Shown piece by piece: positions 44,738 to 58,014 of a stretch of DNA of 64,000 nt. Numbering within the stretch: position 1 is the first letter of the stretch; each line of letters starts with the position of its first letter. A program made the translations under genes and the position numbers. Source of the DNA: Rehmannia glutinosa (lineage: Eukaryota; Streptophyta; Magnoliopsida; Lamiales; Orobanchaceae); contig JABTTQ020002621.1 of NCBI GenBank assembly GCA_016081115.2, positions 558,001 to 622,000 of the forward strand, in the 5' to 3' direction. A model generated the notes under the pieces. It was not told the origin of the DNA. It did no database searches and was given only the letters and a program-made list of their open reading frames with translations.

Positions 44738-46490
44738 TGTTCAAAGATTTCTTACCGCAAACGTACGGTGTCAAATTTTAGTATAGATTAAAAAGTAGGG
44801 TTATCATCTCCACAGGGATTGATATCAAATTTTAACTAACTACTGTAATTATAATAGTTTAATTATATCTAGATAATCCAAAAGAGATGGATTTTGATTA
44901 AACTAAAAATAAAACCAAAATCATACTAACAAATTCGTTCATACAAATTATCAAACACTTAATAGATATGAATTCTAAAGGGTTGATTCACCTAGTTATC
45001 CCCTATGTTATTAATCTAGTTTATTAATCACATGTTATCAATCTATAAGCCCAATATTCCTACCGTTTATCACTTCATCTCTCGAGTGCCAAGTGATTCT
45101 AGGTTTCAATCCTGATTTCAATATCTCTCTAAAATTCGTAAATCAAACCCTAATGTGCTTGATGAATATTCTTTCACGGACTTTAAAAGATTCATAAACT
45201 TCTTAGTACGTGAAACCCTAGGTTATGCGATTATATGGCCAAGCATTCAATTACCTCTCTCGAGTGTCAAATCAAATATGCCAAACAATCTAAACTATTG
45301 ATCGATAATTCGGATGCAATCAATCCAAAAGCACAAATAGATTTAATAACATGCGAATCAAATAAACAAAATCAAAAAATCAAACGTAGGTTTCATCGGT
45401 CCCCTAGAAAAATAGGTTTAGCTCATGATTGATGTACAAAAACTCATGAAAAGTAATTATACATCTCAAGGGTTCAACAGAGATAGTGGAAAAATGATTC
45501 GTAAGAATGAAGGAAAGAATCTTCTCTGTTTCCAGAAGATAGATGCCTTCAAATCTCGTCCCAAACTCTTTTTCCTTGCTCAAAGTCGTCCCGTGTGCTC
45601 AATAGAATGTTCAACCCTTGTCCTCTGCGTCATTAGTTGTATTTATAGCCCCAAGACCATCAAAAGCCCAAAAAGAATTAAGTTATAAATTTTGGCGCAG
45701 GTAACGCGCACTTCGCTGATCATGTTGCCTGCCCGTCGATGCACACTACATCGCTCCTCCAAGGGCATTTCAGCGCTTAACTCCATGCTCACTATCCATT
45801 TTTTGACCCCCGCTTAGCAGTGCGGTGGAGCAGGCACTGCAACACTCGCTTGCTGTGTGATTTTTTCTCCTTTTTTCTCTTCTTCAAACGCGCTTTCTTC
45901 CTTCTAAACACATTTTTCATCATTTTTGATCATTTTCGGCTACCATAACCTGTATCGACTCCCTAATAACACCTAACAAAATAAAATGGACTCAAACAAC
46001 TCTAAAAACACCTAAAAACAATTCAAAATCCTAGTCTAGATACTCAATTCATTGGTATAAAACCAACTTAACACCAACCAACGTGTAATTGATTTTCTTC
46101 TTTGTTTTTGCACTGAACAAGATACACGACCTTGTATTCTTACACGGGCCTGGTCATGTAATTCGTCTCAAAAATTATTCCTCGAACAAGTCACGCAGCA
46201 TGTATATCACACAAAACCTATCACATCGTGTGAAATCGCATGAGCTGACCGTGCACTTTATCTTCATTGTTTTCTTCGCGTATTTAATCATCTCTTGGCA
46301 TTTGACATTCTTGTCCGATCCATCCTACTTATATCTTTCCATTTTAAATCCGTTTCTTGTAAAAATTACAAGAATACACAGTATCACGCCCAACAAAGGA
46401 AACCATCTAAAATATACTAAATATACTTGCAAATGCATCGAATATGTATCAAAAGAAGTCTCTAAATGCACGTATGTTTTACACGTATCA
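44738..46490 (-). repeat. 3' LTR of an Athila-like Gypsy element
   Basis: On the - strand it starts TGATACGTGTAAAACATACG (46490) and ends TTTGAACA (44738), 1753 bp. It is preceded by a polypurine tract, TAAGTTGGGGGAATT (46505-46491). It is a diverged relative of the LTR at 41583-43189. Confidence 0.7.
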
Positions 46491-47939
46491 AATTCCCCCA
46501 ACTTAAACAGAACACTATAGCAAACTAAACACTATAAACACAAAATCTCAATGAAATAAACACTTTAGCGAATATGCAACTCATCATCAAAAAATCATCA
46601 ATTACAAATTCGGCATAATCAATACTCATCGGGGTATTCGACATCGTGACTCACAAGAAATAGTGTATCACTCAACTCTCAAAATAGATGGATGTGTATA
46701 TGCTCAAATAATTTCAATGAAGTAGAACTACCATAGGCTTGCAAATCGTTTAACATCTCCATCCTTCAAGTGTGCACAATTCAAGATTTAAAAAGTACTT
46801 TTTCTTTGGTTGTAACGTAGGCTCTTTGGTTAGGGTAGGAAAAATATGGATTAAGTGACTTGACTTGAGCAAATAGAATTTAAAGCACACAGACTTTCAA
46901 CTCACCAACCCAAATTATCTTAAGAAGCATTCTTTCAAACTATTTCCTTTTTCAACTCTTACTCTTCTTCCACCCTTTTTCTTCTTTTTCATACTTAGGC
47001 ATTTGCCTTCTTTCTTTTGCCTTAAGCTCTCAATTTTTCTCAAAATTTTCCAGAATTGTTTTTTCTTTTCTTTCTTTTTTCTTTTCTTTTGTTGCTCGAT
47101 TTTCTTGTTCTTTTCCCTTCAGAAATTTGCTCTTTTTTTGAGGCTTCATCATTCTTTCACCTATTCATTGCTCATCCCTCTTTTGCCAACATTCTTTCTG
47201 AACAATTAACCACATCTCCCTCAAACTATTCATCTCTATAAGCTCAAGTTTTAGGGAGAAAAATTAGTTTTTAAGTTCAAAACTCAAAATGTGGCTAACA
47301 ATAAAAAATTTAGGCTCAAAGTTGCTAACTAGGGAAATCATGAGTTCATAGGTAGGCAGACTTTTTAGGATAAGTAGGCTAACACCAAAATGGCCTTAAA
47401 TCATTTTCAAAAATTGCACACACATATGTGGTTTCAATAAGGATACCATTACAAGTTATAGAGTTCTAATAATCATGAATAACACCCTCATCAAATATAA
47501 GATTGCATATGATAAAACCAATTATAGGCACAAAAGCTCACATGCTAATTTTTTGCATAATGTTCAAATACCCAATTTTCTCAATCAATACCAAACATCC
47601 AAAAGACATATTTCCAACAATTTGTCACAAATTCACCAACTACTTCTTCTCATGAAACAAAGTGTTCATAGTAAATCATACGAAAGCTTTTTATACTAAT
47701 TCGAATTCTAATCCTAACTCACACAAAAGTTATAAACGTGCTAAAACAATAAAAATAAAAAATTCAAATTTTTTTAAAAATTTTTTATGCAAATTTTATA
47801 TGCTTGTACATGCAAACTAAATGCAATGCAAACATGAAACATTACAAAATCACGCATTCTTGACAATCCCCAAACTTAAATCATGATTTGTCCTGAACAT
47901 ATGAGGAAATTATAAAAAAAAAGAGAAATGCATGAAACG
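46491..47939. other. Gypsy 3' untranslated region with T/C-rich tract
   Basis: This lies between the third ORF and the 3' LTR. It includes a pyrimidine-rich low-complexity run (47040-47130) and a second polypurine-like tract (TTTAAGTTTGGGGATTG, inverted, near 47866-47882). No coding signal. Confidence 0.45.
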
Positions 47940-49255
47940 TATTTACATAGCTCACTGTGGTGGAGGATAGTGGCCTCGTTGGATATACCACTCGTCCATA
48001 TGAGTAATCATCTCATATATATGTTATTCAGCTTTGGGTGATGGTATCATAACATTGTAAATACTTGGTGTGATACTCATCAACCACAACTGACAATTGA
48101 TAGGTATTATCCATCAACGAGCCTATGTGGACATCAAATTGTTCAATCCTATCACTTAAGTCCCCCCCCCGCCTACTTCCTTCCCTAGAGGATTTCGGTC
48201 TATCCATCTTAGCCCAGGGCTCATCTTGCTCAACATGAGCAAAGCAGCTTTCTCCCCTCATCTACCAATTACCCATATCCCGAACCGAGGTAGCATCCGG
48301 ATTTAGGAGCTTAATTTTTGTCCTATCCGAATGAAGTAACAAATAATCACGACAATCAAACCTAATCATACTCATCACGGTCAAGACAATCATATCAATC
48401 TTTGACCCACCATCCGCACGGTATTGCCATTAAAATTCACATTAAAATGCTCGCAATAGGTGTAATTAACCCTTCAATACATATCCCCTTGTCACTTGGT
48501 TCTTTACCCGATCGAATCGTCTAGCGATGAATGCCCCAACATTAGGTAGCACCTCAATTCCCTGTGCCATACACCACAAAAATAAACAATCCATCAACAC
48601 AAATAACTCCTTTGCTATCTTTCCTAGAAAACACCATTTCCGCTAATGTGTGTTGCATATTACAAAAAATGGGGTTCCTAATACTAGACACTTTAGAAGT
48701 ACCCGGTGTATAAATTCTTTCATTGCGTTATTTCCTTCAAAAACCCAAGAATATAAAAATCCTCATGCTCCTCAACCCCATAAGACAGAGTTTGATAAAT
48801 AACATTTAAATCATCAACCCCATAAGCCGGAGTTTGATAAATAACATTTAAATCATCAAATGAAGGTTTCTCTGTTCATTCGCCAATCTAAATCTAATCC
48901 CCATCAAATTTCTTTTTCAAGTTAGCAATTCAAAACTACTTAAGAATTCAAGTGTAAATATCACATATGTAGTCCAATTTCCATTCAACATAACATTCCC
49001 ATCAATTCGCCCACACAGGTCGCAAAAATCATTCAATAAACCCAAATTTGTAAGATTAGGTTTATTAGGATACATTGTTGCGATACAACTTTAGATGTAG
49101 AGATTCTCCCACCTAGCCCAAGGTATCTCGTTTGAGAGGACGACATTGGAGAATTTCGGTTGGTTCATCTCGTATATGAGTTCGAGTTCCGGAGTTGGCT
49201 TCCTCCTTGTCCTTGTATTTCTCCTAACTCCACCTTGCCCTCCTCTTGAAGCCAT
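47940..49255 (-). pseudogene. Gypsy (Athila-like) ORF after pol, degenerate
   Basis: It starts MASRGGQGGVRRNTRTRRKP near 49253, followed by LLNDFCDLCGRIDGNVML in the same region. It ends with an open piece at 48261-48028 (SDRIEQFDVHIGSLMDNTYQ). This resembles the extra ORF of Athila-type elements that databases call 'putative plant transposon protein'. I infer that from position and the basic N-terminus. Stops are frequent. Confidence 0.4.
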
Positions 49256-49799
49256 TGATGTGGGTTTGAAGCTTCTGAAAAATCTGAAAGTTTGAGATTA
49301 AACTCCCCCAAACATGAAGAAGGACAAGAGAAAGTTGAGAAATTGGAAGAAATTTGTGGTGGGTTTCTTAAAAGAGAGAAGTATTTGTGCTCTAGCTTGA
49401 CGATTTGAAGTTGAATTTGTAGAATTTTGATTATTGAATGGGGTAGATATAGGGTAATTTTCGCCTTAGGTTTTGGAAGGTAAGAAGTGAGATAAATTTG
49501 GAGTGTTTGAGTTTAAAAGGGAAGGAAATCTTGGCTCAATTGGAATACACGGTCCATGTTAAAATCGCATAATCGAGCATGTATTCTCGCATCGTTTTGT
49601 CTTTGTCTCTATGTCGACCGAATACACGGTCGTGTGAAAATACCTGGCCAGATTGTATATTCGGTTTCAGTTTATGCATTTCACACGGCCGTGTATTTTT
49701 CACATAGTCATGTGTTTCGTTTTTTTATTTTTCATTTCTTTTTAAGATAAAACTCGAGTTTGTCGTGACGCTCCTACACACCAACTCATAAAAAAAACA

Positions 49800-50140
49800 T
49801 AAAATTAAGTTAGTAAACAAAAATCAAAATCAAATTGAACAAAGGCGATTAAAAATTTGGGTTGCTTCCCAAAAAGCGCTAAATTTTATGTCTTCACCAG
49901 CACGCCGATTCTATTACTCGTTGTTGAACTATATCGTTTGATGTCTTTGGGCCCTCGTATTCTATACCATTCATCAAATGAATGGCATTACATTGTTCGT
50001 GGGTTAAGTTTCAGACGCTTGGAATTTGCCTTTTTGATTTGGCCTCCCACCGCTCTAGCGATTTGGGCCACTTATGTCTCCAAAGATTTCAAGCCTTTGC
50101 GTTTACATTCGTGTTCATTTGAGTAACATGCTCCTCTATC
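49800..50140 (-). pseudogene. Athila-like gag C-terminal piece, left of the nested Copia
   Basis: Blocks read IEEHVTQMNTNVNAK and, in another frame, EQCNAIHLMNGIEYE, equivalent to the gag tail at 40924-41472. It is interrupted at 50141 by a Copia element, and the N-terminal side of the same gag lies at 58010-58612. Confidence 0.6.
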
Positions 50141-51660
50141 TGTAAGTCCAAGCGGCTACGATAATCTAGAGGGGGTGAATAGATTATCTCCATCTTTTCA
50201 ATTTCGCCCTCTTTTTCCAACCGAATGCTCAAAGATAATAACAAATGTGCGGAATGTAAACAACACACGTCGATTTAAAGAGGTTCAACCCACCTAGGGC
50301 CTAATCCTCTACCACCCCAAAGATATCCGGGATGGATTTCGAAAAGAGAAAAAAGATTTTATTAATAATTACCAAAATTATTACAACAAAATCTTACACC
50401 AACACCTTGAAGAGCACCACACTCTTCTTCAACACCACCTTTGAGATTACCACAATCTCACTTGAAGATTACCACAATCTCCAAACGGCACCTTGTGAAG
50501 ATTACCACAATCTTCACCCTTGAAGAGCACCACACTCTTCAACACCTCAACAAGAAGATTACCACAATCTTCTTACACCTATCACCTAGATCACCCAAGT
50601 GTGTTCTTTACAAGAACACACACAAGGATATCTTGTGTTTGAATGACGACCACAAATTCAAGATTACAACTCGATAATTGATAATACAATAGAGTGCAAG
50701 TGTAATCAAGAATAGCCTAGACCTCAAGAATGTGAAAGTGAATAGCTAGGCAAATTACAACAAGAAATAAGACAATGTAAGAACAAATGTATTCTTGAGT
50801 GTATCTTGTTGTGTTGTAGTTTTCTCTCTTATTGTTGTGCTTCAAAACTTCCTCTATTTATAGGAGATGATTGATACTTGATAGGCTCCTCTTGGAATCG
50901 ATTTCTACAAAAAATTGCAATTAAAATCAAGATTATAGCTGTTAGAAATCAATCCCACAATTTAGGGAAAAGTTGTCTCACGCACAACGGTTAGAATTTT
51001 TTTGTCAAACTTAAGGGCGACGTCACAAGACAAATAGACGTTTGAAAATGAGAAAACACATTTACACAGGGCGACGGTCGACGGGGTCCGACTGGTCGAC
51101 CCTATGTCCAAATGGTCGAAAGCGTAACCAAAAACGAGTCCGAGAAAGTTCTGCTTTAAAATGCTCCTGTGTACGGTCACCGCGGCCGACCGGTCGACCG
51201 CACCTGCCGACGCCTTGGCCCGATCGGTCGACCACACCGGTCTACCACCCTGTTGACCGGTCAACCACCCTTTTTTCAAAGAAATAGCTTATTCACTATT
51301 TTTCACAATTTTCGTGTACGGATGCCCTATAGGGGCGACCGTTCGCCTCAAAACAAAAGTATTGTCCAATTTTATATCGAAAATAAACTTCAAGAAATAC
51401 TCCAAAAAATAGTAAAAATATTTTAGACCGACGGGAGTATTAGGACAATATTTTAGAACCATTGTTTTGGTGTAAAAACACATTAACACAAAATCATCAA
51501 AAGTGTTGTCCAATCTATATCGAAAATAAACTTGTAGAAATACTCAGGAAAATATTAAAACCATTTTAAATCATTTAGGAGTATTTGGACAACCTTTAAA
51601 AACATTGTTTTGGTATAAAAACAAAATCATCAAAATCATGATAAAATCATTTATCAAACA
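50141..51660 (-). repeat. 3' LTR of the nested Copia element
   Basis: It spans TGTAAGTCC to TATCAAACA on +. It contains repeated 'agattaccacaatct' units (50450-50570) and a block of gaccggtcgacc palindromes (51060-51250). Confidence 0.9.
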
Positions 51661-51676
51661 ATCTCCCCTTTTTGAT
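51661..51676 (-). promoter_or_regulatory. Polypurine tract of the nested Copia element
   Basis: On the - strand, CAAAAAGGGGAGAT lies directly before the LTR, the plus-strand primer position. Confidence 0.8.
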
Positions 51677-53030
51677 GATTACAAACCAAAACTATTTTAA
51701 CGAGGTCGATTTTGAAAACAAAACATTTTTACCGGTAAAAAGGAACTTTCCGTTGTGAGCGACAACATTCCACGCAATATAATCACAATGATGGGAGTAG
51801 AGATATTCAAACACATATAGCAAATGCTCCCCCTATCAACATGCACAACAAGAGTTATATAGAAGCAACTTAATCAAAAGCTAAAGGCTTAGTTTTTCAA
51901 TATTGAGCTTAAGTATCAAAACTTAAAAGCTCCCCTCACAAAGAGACATCGTTAGAAACATATATAGGTCCATACTACAATTAATGAACTAAGAAACATA
52001 TACAACCACAATATACCAAGAGTGGACAAAATATGATCCACAACTTATGACTTTCAATAGCCATAACATGACTTTCAATAGCCGCAACTTATAGCTTCTT
52101 TTCGTTAAGCTTTTCTTAGCTTCTTTGAGCTAAAGAGCTTATAACCTATTTCTCCCCTTTGGAATCATCAAAAAGAATGTTAGCACGATAAATACATCAT
52201 ATATTCATATCAAAGAGCACAACTAAACCGATGTATCGAGCTATTTGAGCATTGAAGCTTATAAACCAAATAGGAGGGAAAAGTTGAATCATACGACTTG
52301 TAGAGGTTTATGAAAACTCATTTGATAAGCAAAACATGATCTCTATAAATGTATAAGACTTTTGAAATCGAGAGAATCATGTAGGTGATGAATTTTTCAT
52401 TGAAACGCGTTTTATCGAACACTTGGCGGGCCAAAAATTGAGAAAGATATATATAGCCCTTGTAAATGAAATCAAGCCAAGTTTTTCATCACCAAATGCA
52501 ATTTTAACAAAAGTCACTCATCAATAATCAATAAGCTCATCACAAAAATATATGAATTGCATCAAGAAAAATACATATAAATCACAAACTCAAGGATTCA
52601 ACCCAATTGAGTTAAAGAGAGTGAAATTCTTACCATTCTATTGGTAAAGACGAGCAATGATGATGATACTCGAGCTAGATAATCCCCAAAATATATAATT
52701 CATGCATCAAAACACATTTGAAGTGAAATGTGTGTGCAAATTGCAAAGGGGACGAAAAATGAACCAAAAGAGCCAAAATGGCTAAGTCTGTGAAACAGAA
52801 CCACTTTTAACCAAGAAATTGTCCAGGGCGACCGGTCCAGGGGCAGGGCGACCGGTCGATGTTGAGGGCGACCGGTTGCCCTCAACCTTTTCAGCCCACT
52901 GTCTGTTAGTTTTTCCAAAATCCGAATTTTCAACCAAAAATCCGATTTTTCGCCCCTAAGTTTTAAAACGTGCAAAATGCAAACCGTAGAACTCATTCAA
53001 TATACATTATGTCATAATCAAGCTCGAAAT
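51677..53030. other. Copia internal non-coding region
   Basis: AT-rich with no conserved domain. It lies between RNase H and the polypurine tract, where Sireviruses may carry an extra ORF. None is recognisable. A short gcgaccggtc cluster occurs at about 52828-52875. Confidence 0.4.
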
Positions 53031-53039
53031 GAGGTAAAA

Positions 53040-54160
53040 TACTCGGCGGTTAACGATCAAAAAGTCCGCGAGTTATCCTTGAGACTAATTAAACACATCT
53101 CAAGTTTTTGTTAAAAATCACAATCCCTTAAAAAATATATCGAATCTCAATATGTTTAGTTCGATTATGACGAACCAAATTTTGAATACGAATAACCGTA
53201 TAATAGATACCAAACTTGTTATCCCAAAAAAAAATAAGAACGTTTTAAATCTTTGGATACAACAAGTCATACGAAGAAGTGCCTTTCAAATATTTGAAAA
53301 TTTCTTTTAATAGCACTTTAATGAGATTCGTTGGGATAGTTTTTGAAGTCGAGCATATAGACATAAGGCATATGGAATGTCGAGTCTATAGGAATAATAC
53401 AAGAAAACATACCTCGAATTTGTTTGTCGGCCGATATGCCTTTCTCAACCTTTGTCAATCTTTAGCCATAGAGGTTGAGATGTTTCTTCTTCCTTCAATG
53501 CTTAACTCCTTCAAGAGTTCTTATATAACCATCTTTTTGGCATTGAATAATTTGTAGTCCAAGCAAGAAATTGAGCTCCCCCATCATTCTCATCTCAAGC
53601 TCACCTAGTATCAACTTAGAAAAACATATCTTGCACAAATATTCATTAGTAGCACCATTATCAACAAAAATTTGCACAAGTAAACAACCTTGCCCTTTTT
53701 CAAAACAAGAAGTGTAGTATCAACTTTACCTTTTGTAAAATCATTTTGCAAAAATAGCTAAGTCTATCAATTGTACAAAGAATCATTTGGCCTAAAATTT
53801 TAGACTCCGATAGACTTATATTTGAATAAAACCGTTTAGAAAGTTGGATTTAACATCCATTTGGTAAAGCTTGAAATTTTCTTTAAAACAAGAATGGGCA
53901 AGTAAAATGCAAATAGCTACTAAATGTGCTATGAGTGCAAATGTTACAACAAAATTAATTACCTTCTTCTTGAAAATACCTTCGAGCTACTAACCTCGAC
54001 TTAGTTCGACCAATGTTGCCTTGGTCATTGAGTTTGTTTAGGAATACCCTTTTTGTCTTCTTCATCACTATCATCATAGGCCATCCAATTGATCTAAGGT
54101 GTTCATAATAGAACATTTACATCCAAATATTTTGAGGTAACTAATATTTGGAGTTCTTCA
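53040..54160 (-). pseudogene. Copia reverse transcriptase and RNase H remnants
   Basis: From right to left: NDQGNIGRTKSRLVARRYFQ (about 54040-53980, RT start), MMGELNFLLGLQI (53600), KYLKGTSSYDLLYP (about 53290) and NRTKHIEIRYIF (about 53160, RNase H end). The order is that of a Copia polymerase with large parts deleted. The YVDD box is not seen. Several frameshifts. Confidence 0.75.
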
Positions 54161-54988
54161 TTTCTCATCTACACACCTTAACAAACTCATTACCGGCATC
54201 GCTTATATAAGCAAGAAAAAATAGTCCAAGTGTAAAAACATGCCTCAATCATCAATCACAAAAATATCTTGCATAAGAGCATAGTAGGAATAGACACTAT
54301 ATATAGACCATGAAGCAATACATACTATGCATTTAGAAGATCATCAAGAGTCTAATAAATCATGCAAGTTCAAATAAGCTTAAGAAAGCTACAAAAGGTC
54401 TCTTTTGAAATTTGAAAATCCGAAAGCATATAGTTGAGACCTTATTTAAAAGAAGTATTTGAACAAGAGTTGATACGGCAAATATGTGCAATCAAATATC
54501 GAATAGTGCCTTTCAAAAAATCTAAAAATCCTCTTAATGGCACTTGTATGAAATACTATAAAAAACAAGCGCATAGGAACATGGCAATACATATATCGAG
54601 TCTATAAGAGTAAGAATAACACAAGTAAACGTACCTCGATAATTTATGCCTTTCTTGACAAATAATGACGTAAATGGCCATTTGTGAAAATATGTAAATC
54701 CTACACAATTCTTAAAACATATCTAGCACAAATCATAATGATAAAAGTGTAGGCTAAGAGATATCACAAGTAAGCTCATGCCATAAAAATCCATAAAAGA
54801 TGATAACACACCTTAGTCTACAAAAATGCACAAAAGTTTTAAAAACATCATATAAGGTCTTCTTTTAAAAATATTTTAAAAGCACAAGTATATATTGAAG
54901 ACCTTAATTAAAAAATAAATATTTGAAAACTCATTTTGCAATTAAGACACAAATAAAAGCATGCATAATAACAAAATAAAATGCATAT
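54161..54988. other. Degenerate Copia internal sequence
   Basis: AT-rich. Short segments resemble the region near 53280-53400, with 'gtgcctttcaaa' and 'gcatataga'-like blocks repeated near 54505-54600, so part of it may be an internal duplication. No clear domain. Confidence 0.35.
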
Positions 54989-56320
54989 TCAAATAGGGAG
55001 ATACGGGTTACCAATTACGCCATTTCCATGGGTCGTGTCGTTCCCATTGTTGATGATATCTTCCCTTGAGAAGTCACTTTGTTGATGATGACTTCTTTGA
55101 TTGCACCATTTCCAAGGTTTGTTGCTTTCCCATTGTTGAAAGTCTCTTTTTCTTTGAAAATCATCTTGTTGATGATGTCTTTGCCATTTCAAGGATTGTG
55201 TTCTTCCCATTTTTGATTATACCCTCTTCTTGAAATTGGCTTTGTCGAAAATAGTTTCTCCTTCTTTGATCAAATGAAACGGTCATTTGATGTCTTCTTG
55301 GCGGTATAAATTTTCTACGATCATTATTTCACGGGTACCTAATATGACATTGTTTTGTGGTACCCTTATGTGTTTGGGTCCTTTGGGATTAGTCTTGAGA
55401 CTTTTAGGTCTCCAACAATAATGGAGCTATTTCTAGCCCGACAAGTATTTACCGTATGACCCTTTACCGCAATAAAAGCATGTAATAATTCTAGGAGCAT
55501 AATGACCAACGTGCTTAGAGACTTGATTCATTTTCATGTGATTGACACCCTTAGGCTTATGATCAAGTCCTAGTTTCGAATTATCACAACAATCAACAAT
55601 ATTGGTCATCTTATCGGTACTCAAGTTGGATTTAGATAAATCATTTTTCAAGCAATTTATATCCTCAACAAGAGTACTATTTTCTTTCTCAAGGTTTCTA
55701 ACCTTGTCAAGAGTGGTGGTGTGAGCACATGATAGTGATTCATAGGAAGTAAATAAACTATCCTTATCATTCTTTAAAACAATGAATTCCTTTTTCAAAT
55801 TTTTGTATTTAACAAGTAAGTTTTGGAATTCATCTTGTAGCTCATCATAATCATTTTGCAAGTCACTATATTCATTTTGCAATTCATTGTCATAAGAAGT
55901 AGAGGGTTTAGAACTTACCTCGTTTTCTTCTTCGATGCCCATGAGGCATTGTTCAACTTGTTCATCATGGGAGGTTGTAGAAGGCTTATACCATGTTGTT
56001 GAATTTGATGTTGTGTCCATTTGTGAAGTAGATGCTTTTGAGTTGCTCCTTTCATTTGCATATACTTCATAGATGGCTTCTAATTTTGCCATACTTCATG
56101 TGCCGATTCGAATACCTACAACATGATCAAATTCCAAAGTGGTAAGTGAACAATGTAAAATATTAAGAGCTTTACCATTTAAGGAGATGATTTTCTTCTC
56201 TTCATCATTGAGCTTTTTGAAGCCTTTTGAGGTGTGTGGTGTATCTTTCATCGGAATGGATTCTCCATTGATGACGGTGTTCCAAATATCGAACCCGCAA
56301 CCTTGTAAATAGCATTCCAT
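54989..56320 (-). pseudogene. Copia gag with zinc-knuckle remnant
   Basis: The N-terminal piece 56320-56096 has KGFKKLNDEEKKIISLNGKA. The 219-codon piece 56092-55433 has LMGIEEENEVSSKPSTSYD, a long coiled coil rich in E, L and K, and CFYCGKGSY (first half of a CCHC knuckle). The tail reads TNPKGPKHIRVP. This is the Sirevirus-type gag that forms the particle. The frame is broken after the knuckle. Confidence 0.75.
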
Positions 56321-56475
56321 TCTTTCTTTCCAAACTATAAAATTTTTGGAATCAAACCGAGGTGGCTTGGTGGTGGAAGTGCGGATGATAGATGAGCGTT
56401 CGTCAGAGTCGTCGATCGTTTCTCTTCACTCGTGATGTGAAACGAGCTTGCCAAAGAGTTTGGCTCGATACCACT

Positions 56476-58009
56476 TGTAAGTCCAGCGGCTACGATAATC
56501 TAGAGGGGGTGAATAGATTATCTCCATCTTTTCAATTTCGCCCTCTTTTTCCAACCGAATGCTCAAAGATAATAACAAATGTGCGGAATGTAAACAACAC
56601 ACGTCGATTTAAAGAGGTTCAACCCACCTAGGGCCTAATCCTCTACCACCCCAAAGATATCCAGGGATGGATTTGAAAAGAGAAAAAGATTTTATTAATA
56701 ATTACCAAAATTATTACAACAAAATCTTACACCAACACCTTGAAGAGCACCACACTCTTCTTCAACACCACCTTTGAGATTACCACAATCTCACTTGAAG
56801 ATTACCACAATCTCCAAACGGCACCTTGTGAAGATTACCACAATCTTCACCCTTGAAGAGCACCACACTCTTCAACACCTCAACAAGAAGATTACCACAA
56901 TCTTCTTACACCTATCACCTAGATCACCCAAGTGTGTTCTTACCACAAGAACACTCACAAGGATATCTTGTGTTTGAATGACGACCACAAATTCAAGATT
57001 ACAACTCGATAATTGATAATACAATAGAGTGCAAGTGTAATCAAGAATAGCCTAGACCTCAAGAATGTGAAAGTGAATAGCTAGGCAAATTACAACAAGA
57101 AATAAGACAATGTAAGAACAAATGTATTCTTGAGTGTATCTTGTTGTGTTGTAGTTTTCTCTCTTGTTGTTGTGCTTCAAAACTTCCTCTATTTATAGGA
57201 GATGATTGATACTTGATAGGCTCCTCTTGGAATCTGATTTCTACAAAAAAATTGCAATTAAAATCAAGATTATAGCTGTTAGAAATCAATCCCACAATTT
57301 AGGGAAAAGTTGTCACGCACAACGGTTAGTAGAATTTTTCATCAAACTTAAGATGCGGCCGTCGTCACAAGACAAATAGACGTTTGAAAATGAGAAAACA
57401 CATTTACACAGGCGTATGGTCGGTCGACGGGGTCCGACCGGTCGACCCTATGTCCAATGGTCGAGCAGTAACCAAAAACGAGTCCGAAAGTTCGCTTTGA
57501 AGCAAAATGCTCCCAGTGTACGGGTCACCCGGCCGGTCGACCGGTCGACCGCACGGTCGACGCCTTGGTCGACGGTCGACACACCGGTCTACCACCCTGT
57601 TGGACCGGTCAACCACCCCTTTTTTCGCCAAATAGCTTATTCACTATTTTTCACAATTTTCGTGCACGGATGCCCTATAGGGCCACCGATTGGCCTCAAA
57701 ACAAAAGTATTGTCCAATTTTATATCGAAAATAAACTTCAAGAAATACTCCAAAAAATAGTAAAAATATTTTAGACCGATCGGGAGTATTAGGACAATAT
57801 TTTAGAACCATTGTTTTGGTGTAAAAACACATTAACACAAAATCATCAAAAGTGTTGTCCAATCTATATCGAAAATAAACTTGTAGAAATACTCCGGAAA
57901 ATATTAAAACCATTTTAAATCATTTAGGAGTATTTGGACAACCTTTAAAAACATTGTTTTGGTATAAAAACAAAATCATCAAAATCATGATAAAATCATT
58001 TATCAAACA
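56476..58009 (-). repeat. 5' LTR of the nested Copia element
   Basis: Same sequence as 50141-51660 with small differences. On the - strand it ends GGACTTACA at 56476. The primer site AGTGGTATCGAGCC (56475-56462) follows directly, a variant of the tRNA-Met site. Confidence 0.9.
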
Positions 58010-58014
58010 CTATC

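Larger units (their letters stand above)
50141..58009 (-). mobile_element. Copia (Sirevirus-type) element, two LTRs, 5-bp target duplication
   Basis: A 7869-bp element is flanked by ctatc (50136-50140 and 58010-58014). LTRs of 1520 and 1534 bp are nearly identical outside a GC-rich block, which points to a recent insertion. On the - strand come primer site, gag, RT and RNase H remnants, and a polypurine tract. Integrase is largely missing and the frames are broken, so it moved with proteins from a relative or decayed after insertion. Confidence 0.9.

Noticed and set aside
50450..50570. Regularly repeated short units that might suggest a CRISPR-like array
   Set aside because: The units are irregularly spaced, sit inside a plant LTR and are copied in the second LTR; CRISPR arrays do not occur in plant nuclear DNA.
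50332..50677. Threonine-rich frames with ITTISLEDYHNL-like repeats in the Copia LTR
   Set aside because: They come from repeated 'agattaccacaatct' DNA units in the LTR and are not a gene; the same frames recur in the other LTR.
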